DNA of 64,000 nucleotides from Sphingomonas montana (GTDB lineage: Bacteria; Pseudomonadota; Alphaproteobacteria; Sphingomonadales; Sphingomonadaceae): assembly GCF_001956315.1 (NCBI RefSeq), contig NZ_MOLY01000037.1, positions 62,001-126,000 on the forward strand. The letters are read 5' to 3'. Below, piece by piece: positions 57,556 through 64,000 of the stretch (within the stretch, counting starts at the first letter, position 1; every line of letters starts with the position of its first letter). Both the position numbers and the translations under genes were made by a program. The notes below the pieces were generated by a model. The model made no database searches, was not told the DNA's origin, and was given only the letters and a program-made list of their open reading frames with translations.

Positions 57556-58233
57556 ATGGAGACCCGCTACACGCGCCGCGCCGACGACCTCGGCTGGCTT
57601 TCGGTCCGCCTCACCAAGGGCGGCGGGCGTGCCGCGCTGTGCGAATATACCGAAGTCGCCATAGTGCGCGAGGCCGCCGGCCGGACGTACTTTACCATCC
57701 GCGACGGCTACATCGCGGTCGGCCAGGAAGCGTCGTTGTCCACGGCGAACGCCGCGTCCTATCTATCGAAGGTCGGCCCCGGCGCTGCCGCCAAGCTCGT
57801 CGTCACCTATACCGGCGTTCCGGTCGAGGAGAATTCGGCGTTCAAGGGCAAGCTGACGCAGCAATGGGCACGGCTCGCCTTCAACGGGCAGACGGCGACC
57901 GTCACATTGAACAGCGTGTGGGACCAGGCTTTCACGCCGATCCCGCCGGGCACCCATGCGATCCTGACCCCGGACTATTCGCACGCGAAGACATCGACCG
58001 CCGGCTATGCGCAGGCGACCCCCGGCATGGTCGGCAACGATGTGTGGTTCCCGATCGGTCTGAACGCATCCGGCGTCAACAGCACCCGCTATGTCCATGT
58101 CGGTCATCTCTCCGATGGGTGTGTGACCGTGCATGAACTCGGCCGGTGGACCGCCCTGTACACCTACCTCATTTCGCACCGCGTGGCCGGCACGTCCGGC
58201 AAGCGCATCGGGTCGCTGGTGGTCCACAAATGA
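57556..58233 (+). CDS. YkuD/L,D-transpeptidase-like protein without signal peptide
   Basis: A 225-residue protein with no signal peptide or membrane segment. The C-terminal half carries PGTHAILTPDYSHAKTSTAG, then RYVHVGHLSDGCVTVHELGR: His181, His184, Ser186 and Cys189 match the H-x-S-x-G-C catalytic layout of L,D-transpeptidases. The arrangement also resembles secreted antibacterial L,D-transpeptidase-type effectors of the Tlde1 kind. Its stop overlaps the next gene's ATG. The family assignment is by motif only. Confidence 0.55.
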   Translation: METRYTRRADDLGWLSVRLTKGGGRAALCEYTEVAIVREAAGRTYFTIRDGYIAVGQEASLSTANAASYLSKVGPGAAAKLVVTYTGVPVEENSAFKGKLTQQWARLAFNGQTATVTLNSVWDQAFTPIPPGTHAILTPDYSHAKTSTAGYAQATPGMVGNDVWFPIGLNASGVNSTRYVHVGHLSDGCVTVHELGRWTALYTYLISHRVAGTSGKRIGSLVVHK

Positions 58234-58703
58234 CACGTTCATATCCTGTCCTGGCGGTGCTGGGTTTCCTGAGTTGCGCCGCATTCGCGCGGCCACCCGC
58301 CGATCCGGCGCCGCGGCGCACGCCGCCGGCAGAGGCGGCTCCGGCGGCTCGTAACGGTTGTGGCGATCTCCTGGCGGAAGCCGGGAAAAAACCGACCGGG
58401 CTCGTATTCGTGCGATGCACTGCGCGTCCCGATCTGCAGGGCAAGCCGTTGCGCGCTACATACCGGATTGCCGGGCGTCATGCCGCGGCGGCCGAGGATC
58501 GGCTGGTAAAGTCGGTCGGCCTGACCCGCCTCAAGCGCTCCTGTTGCCAGTGGGACGCGCCCGCCACCACGTTCGTCGACACGGCCGGACGCGAATATCA
58601 GGTGACGATGGTGTCCGACGAAACCGTGGTCACCGACCGTCGGCGCTGGAATGCCATCCGGTGGTTCGAAGTCATCGTGGAGCGTTTTACCGAGGAGATC
58701 TGA
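58230..58703 (+). CDS. Exported partner protein (DUF4952-like?)
   Basis: A 157-residue protein with a signal peptide ([14 protein letters not shown]) and a Cys-rich mature part ([43 protein letters not shown]). The pattern recalls DUF4952, but I am not certain. Its ATG overlaps the upstream stop (ATGA), so it is co-made with the YkuD-like protein. It may be the periplasmic immunity or binding partner; this is inference. Confidence 0.6.
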   Translation: MTRSYPVLAVLGFLSCAAFARPPADPAPRRTPPAEAAPAARNGCGDLLAEAGKKPTGLVFVRCTARPDLQGKPLRATYRIAGRHAAAAEDRLVKSVGLTRLKRSCCQWDAPATTFVDTAGREYQVTMVSDETVVTDRRRWNAIRWFEVIVERFTEEI

Positions 58704-58782
58704 AGCCGCGCGCAACGCCGTCCGGCCGTTCCCAACCGCCCCCTCGCAAATCCCCGCTACATCGACTATCTGCCGCGCTCCC

Positions 58783-60117
58783 ATGGCAACCATCCTCCCC
58801 TCCCCGCCGAAGATCGGCATGGTCTCGCTCGGCTGTCCGAAGAACCTCGTGGACAGCGAACGCATCCTCACCAAGCTGCGCGCCGACGGCTATGCCATGT
58901 CGCCCGACTATGCCGGCGCGGACGTCGTGCTGGTCAACACCTGCGGCTTTCTCGACTCCGCCAAGGAGGAGTCGCTCGATGCGATCGGTGAGGCGATGGC
59001 CGAAAACGGCCGCGTCATCGTCACCGGCTGCATGGGTCGCGAGGCGGAGACGATCCGTGCGCGCTTCCCGGGCATCCTGGCGATCACCGGCGCGCAGGCA
59101 TATGAGCAGGTCGTCGGCGCGGTCTACGACGCCGCCCCCATGCCGCCGTCCGCCTTCCTCAACCTCGTGCCCGAACGCGACCTGAAGCTCACGCCGCGGC
59201 ACTACAGCTATCTGAAGATCTCGGAAGGCTGCAACCACCGCTGCGCCTTCTGCATCATCCCCGCGATCCGCGGCGATCTGGTCAGCCGCCGCCCCGACGC
59301 GATCCTGCGCGAGGCGGAAAAGCTCGTCGCCGCCGGCACGCGCGAACTGCTCGTCATCAGCCAGGATACGTCGGCCTATGGCCTCGACCTGCGCCACGCC
59401 GAATGGCCGTGGAAGGGCGCCCCCGTCCGCGCGCACATGACCGATCTCGCCCGTGAACTCGGTAAGCTCGGCGCCTGGGTCCGGCTCCACTATGTCTACC
59501 CCTATCCGCATGTCGACCGTGTCATCCCGCTGATGGCGGACGGCCTCGTGCTCCCCTATCTCGACATCCCGTTCCAGCATGCCGCGCCCAACGTTCTGAA
59601 GGCGATGAAGCGCCCCGCCAACGAAGCCAAGGTCTTGGAGCGGCTGGCCAACTGGCGAAGCATCTGCCCCGATATCGCGGTCCGCTCCTCGTTCGTCGTG
59701 GGCTTCCCGGGGGAGACCGAGGCGGAGTTCCACTATCTGCTCGACTGGCTGACCGAGGCGCAGCTCGACCGCGTCGGCGCGTTCCGCTTCGAACCGGTCG
59801 CCGGGGCCGCCGCCAACGACCTGCCCGGCGCGGTGCCGGAAGAGGTCAAGGAGGAACGCTACGCCCGCATCATGGAACATACCGCGCTAATCTCCGCTGC
59901 GAAACTCCAGCGCAAGATCGGCCGCACGCTCGACGTCATCATCGACGCGGTCGATGCCGAGGACGGCGGCGCCACCGGCCGCTCCAAGGCCGACGCGCCC
60001 GAAATCGACGGCGAGGTCCACCTCCGCGATGCCGGCCACCTCGCCCAGGGCGACATCGTCCGCGTCGAAATCGAGGACGCCGACGACCATGACCTGTTCG
60101 GCGTGCCGCTGATCTAG
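58783..60117 (+). CDS. rimO: Ribosomal protein S12 methylthiotransferase RimO
   Basis: A 444-residue radical-SAM enzyme that adds a methylthio group to Asp of ribosomal protein S12. The N-terminal UPF0004 domain has [16 protein letters not shown] and VNTCGF (cluster ligands), the radical-SAM motif is GCNHRCAFC, and a TRAM domain closes the protein. The ATG at 58783 begins the conserved region; the frame upstream is not protein-like. Confidence 0.95.
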   Translation: MATILPSPPKIGMVSLGCPKNLVDSERILTKLRADGYAMSPDYAGADVVLVNTCGFLDSAKEESLDAIGEAMAENGRVIVTGCMGREAETIRARFPGILAITGAQAYEQVVGAVYDAAPMPPSAFLNLVPERDLKLTPRHYSYLKISEGCNHRCAFCIIPAIRGDLVSRRPDAILREAEKLVAAGTRELLVISQDTSAYGLDLRHAEWPWKGAPVRAHMTDLARELGKLGAWVRLHYVYPYPHVDRVIPLMADGLVLPYLDIPFQHAAPNVLKAMKRPANEAKVLERLANWRSICPDIAVRSSFVVGFPGETEAEFHYLLDWLTEAQLDRVGAFRFEPVAGAAANDLPGAVPEEVKEERYARIMEHTALISAAKLQRKIGRTLDVIIDAVDAEDGGATGRSKADAPEIDGEVHLRDAGHLAQGDIVRVEIEDADDHDLFGVPLI

Positions 60118-60129
60118 CGATCTGCTGCT

Positions 60130-60172
60130 GAACCCCTCTCCGCCTTCGCGGGAGCGGGGTGGGTGAGGGCCT
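60130..60172. repeat. Family D-like hairpin
   Basis: CCCCTCTCCGCCTTCGCGGG-AGCGGGGTGGGTGAGGG is a GC-rich hairpin with the GGGTGGGTG tail also seen at 33412. It lies just after the rimO stop and may end its transcript. Confidence 0.5.
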
Positions 60173-60220
60173 CCTACCATTTCTGCCCCCCCGGATCGGA
60201 CAAGCCCTGCAAGCCTCGCC

Positions 60221-60300
60221 GTCATCCCCGGCTCGATCCGGGATCCCGCTTCTTTGAATACAGGTGGAGGCCGGACCGCGGATCAAGTCCGGAGTGACGA
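60221..60300. repeat. Paired-hairpin repeat, family B (copy 2)
   Basis: GTCATCCCCGGCTCGATCCG-GGATCCCGCTTCTTT faces CCGCGGATCAAGTCCGGAGT-GACGA. It lies between rimO and the SDR gene. Confidence 0.65.
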
Positions 60301-60365
60301 CATGATAATGTCGGAGTAGCGGGACGGGGCTGGAACCACGCCGTCCCATCGCCTATCCCCCGGCC

Positions 60366-61076
60366 ATGACCCTCAACATCCTCGCCACCGGCACCAGCCG
60401 CGGGATCGGTGCCGCCATCGTCGCCGCGTTCGCCGAAGACGATGTCCGCATCGTCGGCCACGCCACCACGCCCGGCCCCGATCGCATCGCCGCCGACCTC
60501 TCGACCGCCGCTGGCCCCACCGCGCTCTGGAACATGGCGCTCGATCGGCTCGACGGCCGGATCGACATACTCATCAACAATGCCGGCATCTTCGAGGCGG
60601 CACCCGTCGCGATGTCCGATGCCGATTGGTCCGACGCGTGGAACCGCACGATGCAGGTCAACCTGACCGCATCGGCCGAACTCTGCCGCCGCGCCGTGCT
60701 GCATTTCGGCACCCGTCCGGAGGGCGGCCGCATCGTCAACGTCGCCAGCCGCGCCGCCTATCGCGGGGACAGCCCCGCCCACTGGCATTATGCCGCGTCG
60801 AAGGCCGGCATGGTCGCCATGACCAAGTCGATCGCCCGCGGCCACGCGCGCGCCGGCGTGCTGGCCTTCGCCGTCTGCCCCGGCTTTACGATGACCGGCA
60901 TGGCCGACGACTATCTCGCCAGCCGCGGCGGCGACGCACTGCTGGCCGACATCCCGCTCGGCCGCGTCGCCATGCCGGACGAGGTCGCGACCACCGTCCG
61001 CTTCCTCGCGCTCGAAGCGCCGCCGTCGATGACCGGCGCGGTGCTCGACATCAACGGAGCCAGCTATGTCCGCTGA
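60366..61076 (+). CDS. Short-chain dehydrogenase/reductase
   Basis: A 236-residue classical SDR. The cofactor loop is TGTSRGIG, NNAG is at the usual place, the catalytic Ser is in VNVASRAA, and YxxxK is HYAASKAGM. The substrate is unknown. The last 11 bp overlap the prmA start, so they may be co-translated. Confidence 0.9.
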   Translation: MTLNILATGTSRGIGAAIVAAFAEDDVRIVGHATTPGPDRIAADLSTAAGPTALWNMALDRLDGRIDILINNAGIFEAAPVAMSDADWSDAWNRTMQVNLTASAELCRRAVLHFGTRPEGGRIVNVASRAAYRGDSPAHWHYAASKAGMVAMTKSIARGHARAGVLAFAVCPGFTMTGMADDYLASRGGDALLADIPLGRVAMPDEVATTVRFLALEAPPSMTGAVLDINGASYVR

Positions 61077-62079
61077 CCTGCCCGACTGGACCGCATCGCA
61101 GGCCTCGGAGAGCTGGAAGCTCGTCCTGCCCTGCACCAAGGCGGAGGCGGAAGCCGTCGCCGAGGATATCGGCGCGCTGGCGGACCTCGATCCGCCCCCC
61201 ACGCTGATGACCAGCGAGCCGGACCCGGCGCGCGAGGACGACTGGCTGCTTGAAGCCTATTTCGAAGGCAAGCCGTCGCCGGACGCCATCGCCATGGTTC
61301 GCGCGCTGGTGCCGAGCGCCGACGGCGTCGACTATGAACTCGACCGGATCGAGGACGCCGACTGGGTCACGCTCAGCCAGGCGTTCCTCGAACCGATCCG
61401 CGCCGGCCGCTTCTTCGTCCACACCGCCGCCCATGCCGCGGCCGTACCGAACGAAGTCGTCGCCTTCCATATCGAGGCGGGCCGCGCATTCGGCACCGGC
61501 CATCATGAGACGACGACCGGCTGCCTCCACATGATCGATGGGCTCAAGACCCGCGGCCACCGCTTCCGCGCGATCGCCGACGTCGGCACCGGCACCGGCC
61601 TGCTCGCCTTCGCCGCGCGCGCCGTCTGGCCGCGCGCTGCGGTGATCGCATCGGATATCGACCCGATCTCGATCGACGTCACCGCCGAGAATGCCGCGCT
61701 GAACGCAATTCCCACCGGCACCGGACGCGGCCAGGTCGCGCTCGTCACCGCCCCCGGCCTCGCCGACGCGACGCTCGTCCGCCGCGCGCCCTATGATCTG
61801 CTGATCGCCAACATCCTCGCCGGCCCGCTCATCGCGCTCGCCCCGACGCTGTCCGCCGCGTTGCAGCCCGGCGGCTCGCTGATCCTCGCGGGCCTGCTCA
61901 ACACGCAGGCCGACCGCGTCATCGCCGCTTACCGCCGGCAGGGCCTCCGCCTCGCCGAACGGATCGACACCGGCGACTGGCCGACGCTCCGCCTCGTCCG
62001 CCGGACGTCGGCCCGCGTGCGCACGCTGCCGGAACGCCGCGACACCGGCCTCGGCGACTGGAGCACCGACGGGGCCTAG
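61066..62079 (+). CDS. prmA: Ribosomal protein L11 methyltransferase
   Basis: A 337-residue SAM-dependent enzyme that methylates L11. The N-terminal substrate region has WVTLSQAFLEPIRAGRFFVH; the SAM site shows AFGTGHHETTTGCLHMID, then IADVGTGTGLLAFAA. The NIL catalytic motif appears in LLIANILAGPLI. The start overlaps the SDR gene by 11 bp. Confidence 0.94.
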   Translation: MSADLPDWTASQASESWKLVLPCTKAEAEAVAEDIGALADLDPPPTLMTSEPDPAREDDWLLEAYFEGKPSPDAIAMVRALVPSADGVDYELDRIEDADWVTLSQAFLEPIRAGRFFVHTAAHAAAVPNEVVAFHIEAGRAFGTGHHETTTGCLHMIDGLKTRGHRFRAIADVGTGTGLLAFAARAVWPRAAVIASDIDPISIDVTAENAALNAIPTGTGRGQVALVTAPGLADATLVRRAPYDLLIANILAGPLIALAPTLSAALQPGGSLILAGLLNTQADRVIAAYRRQGLRLAERIDTGDWPTLRLVRRTSARVRTLPERRDTGLGDWSTDGA

Positions 62080-62089
62080 CAACCGTCAG

Positions 62090-62153
62090 GTCCCCGGCGA
62101 AGGGTGGGGCGCAGGTGAAACCGTTTAACCCAGGCCCCGGCCTCCGCCGGGGA
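62090..62153. repeat. Family C repeat pair
   Basis: GTCCCCGGCGAAGGGTGGGG-CGCAGGTGAAACCG and GGCCCCGGCCTCCGCCGGGG face each other. It lies between the convergent prmA and phhA genes. Confidence 0.5.
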
Positions 62154-62158
62154 ACCGA

Positions 62159-63010
62159 TCAACCAGCCTTGCTCAACGCATATTCCTGCGTACCCCAGCC
62201 ATAAACCACATCCTGCGACAGCACCTCGGCCGGCTCCAACTCCGCCTCGGCCGCAATCTCCGCATATAGCGGCACGAAATCCGTCTCCACGGCACTCTTC
62301 AACAACGCATCGAAGCTCGGGATTACGAAATAGCTCTGCTGATAATCGTCGATCCGATACTTCGTCCGCATCACGCGCTTCAGGTCGAACCCGATTCGGT
62401 TCGGGCTGTCGCTATCCAGCGCGAACCGGCTCTCCCCCGCGCTCGACACGATCCCCGACCCGTAGATCCGCAACTCGCCCTCTTCCCGCACCAGCCCGAA
62501 CTCGACCGTGTACCAGTACAGCCGCGCCAGCTTGTCGAGCGCGCCGTGTGCCATCGCGCGCTGCCCGCCCTGCCCGTAGAGCTGGATGAAATCCGCGAAC
62601 ACCGGATCGGCCAGCATCGGCACATGCCCGAACACATCGTGGAACACGTCCGGTTCCTGCAGATAATCCAATTGGTCCGGCCGCCGGATGAAGTTCCCCG
62701 CCACGAACCGCCGGTTCGCCAGATGATCGAAGAACACCGCATCCGGCACCAGCCCTGGCACCGCCACGACCTGCCACCCGGTGGCCGCCATCAGCCGCTC
62801 GGACAGTTCGTCGAAATCAGGGATTCCCGGCTTGGACAGCTTCAGTACGTCCAGCCCTTTCAGGAACGCGGTACTCGCCCGCCCCGGCAACAGCTTCGAC
62901 TGCCGCTCGAACAGCGTGTCCCAGGTGGCATGTTCCGCGACCGTATAATGCGACCAGTCCTGCGAAATGGTCCAGTCGGGCGATGGCGGGGCGGCGGCGA
63001 TTGTATCCAT
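62159..63010 (-). CDS. phhA: Phenylalanine-4-hydroxylase
   Basis: A 283-residue bacterial aromatic amino-acid hydroxylase. The Fe ligands are the two His of FHDVFGHVPML and the Glu in YWYTVEFGLV. It turns phenylalanine into tyrosine with a pterin cofactor. The ATG at 63010 is chosen; a GTG at 63016 is in frame. No pterin recycling gene lies beside it. Confidence 0.95.
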   Translation of the reverse strand: MDTIAAAPPSPDWTISQDWSHYTVAEHATWDTLFERQSKLLPGRASTAFLKGLDVLKLSKPGIPDFDELSERLMAATGWQVVAVPGLVPDAVFFDHLANRRFVAGNFIRRPDQLDYLQEPDVFHDVFGHVPMLADPVFADFIQLYGQGGQRAMAHGALDKLARLYWYTVEFGLVREEGELRIYGSGIVSSAGESRFALDSDSPNRIGFDLKRVMRTKYRIDDYQQSYFVIPSFDALLKSAVETDFVPLYAEIAAEAELEPAEVLSQDVVYGWGTQEYALSKAG

Positions 63011-63063
63011 TGTCACAACCTATCACGCCCTACGCGGAAGGCCAGCGCGGTCACAATCCCCCC

Positions 63064-63149
63064 CGTCATCCGGGACTTGATCCGGGATCCTGCTTTTACG
63101 TCGTCACCTCGAAAGGCAGCGGGACCCCGGATCAAGTCCGGGGCGACGT
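63064..63149. repeat. Paired-hairpin repeat, family B (copy 3)
   Basis: CGTCATCCGGGACTTGATCC-GGGATCCTGCTTT faces GACCCCGGATCAAGTCCGGG-GCGACG. It lies between the ligA stop and the phhA start, both on the minus strand. Confidence 0.7.
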
Positions 63150-63160
63150 GAAGGGGTGCC

Positions 63161-64000
<840 letters not shown>

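Overview
The window is GC-rich DNA from an alphaproteobacterium, most likely a Sphingomonas-like member of the Sphingomonadaceae. The evidence is a CcrM-type GANTC methylase, a short PopZ, an RcdA (DUF1465) homologue, glycine dehydrogenase split into two subunits, three-gene pnt transhydrogenase with a bacterial aa3 oxidase subunit IV gene in front, a single-cysteine DksA, and the pcm-tolC-popZ-valS order. No rRNA, prophage, insertion sequence or CRISPR array is visible. It reads as core chromosome, with many intergenic palindromic repeats.

Layout: 1-5.8 kb holds a membrane-protein tail, a phasin, a degenerate sensor kinase, a HAD phosphatase, a flavin reductase, fdhD and a lipid kinase. 5.8-12 kb is the minus-strand block valS, popZ, tolC, pcm. 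12.2-12.8 kb has tRNA-Cys and tRNA-Val around a small gene. 12.8-18.3 kb is a minus-strand run: oxidase subunit IV, pntA1, a PH-domain gene, pntA2, pntB, a membrane protein, then a winged-helix protein. 18.4-21.4 kb has a sigma-54 response regulator coupled to a membrane glycosyltransferase. 21.4-27.7 kb has folP, ccrM, rnhB, thiD and glmM. 27.9-32.2 kb is a peptide transporter with two secreted amidohydrolases. 32.4-40.8 kb has a nitroreductase, a GntR regulator, an acyl-CoA dehydrogenase, tsaC, msrA, wecB-wecC and alr. 40.9-45.7 kb is the complete glycine cleavage operon behind a tandem glycine riboswitch. 45.8-53 kb has a HerA-like ATPase, a nitronate monooxygenase, rcdA, two YdcH-like genes, PilZ, dksA, a QN-rich secreted protein and a secreted two-repeat protein. 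53.1-64 kb has serS, surE, a LysM/M23 lipoprotein, a K+ channel, a possible effector/immunity-like pair, rimO, an SDR, prmA, phhA and the 3' part of ligA.

Themes: cell-cycle and polarity functions (popZ, ccrM, rcdA), envelope functions (tolC, glmM, wecBC, alr, LysM/M23 lipoprotein), one-carbon metabolism (gcvTH-PA-PB, folP) and translation or its upkeep (valS, serS, tsaC, rimO, prmA, tRNAs).

Most unusual points: (i) a two-gene cassette at 57556-58703 joining a YkuD-like HxxxxSxGC protein to an exported partner; (ii) seven GANTC sites in 150 bp, two inside a 12-bp inverted repeat, upstream of the GANTC methylase gene; (iii) a sensor kinase lacking its phospho-acceptor His and N-box Asn; (iv) a QN-repeat protein with a C-terminal sorting-like tail; (v) mirrored paired-hairpin repeats at intergenic sites. 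All calls come from reading the sequence; no database search was run.
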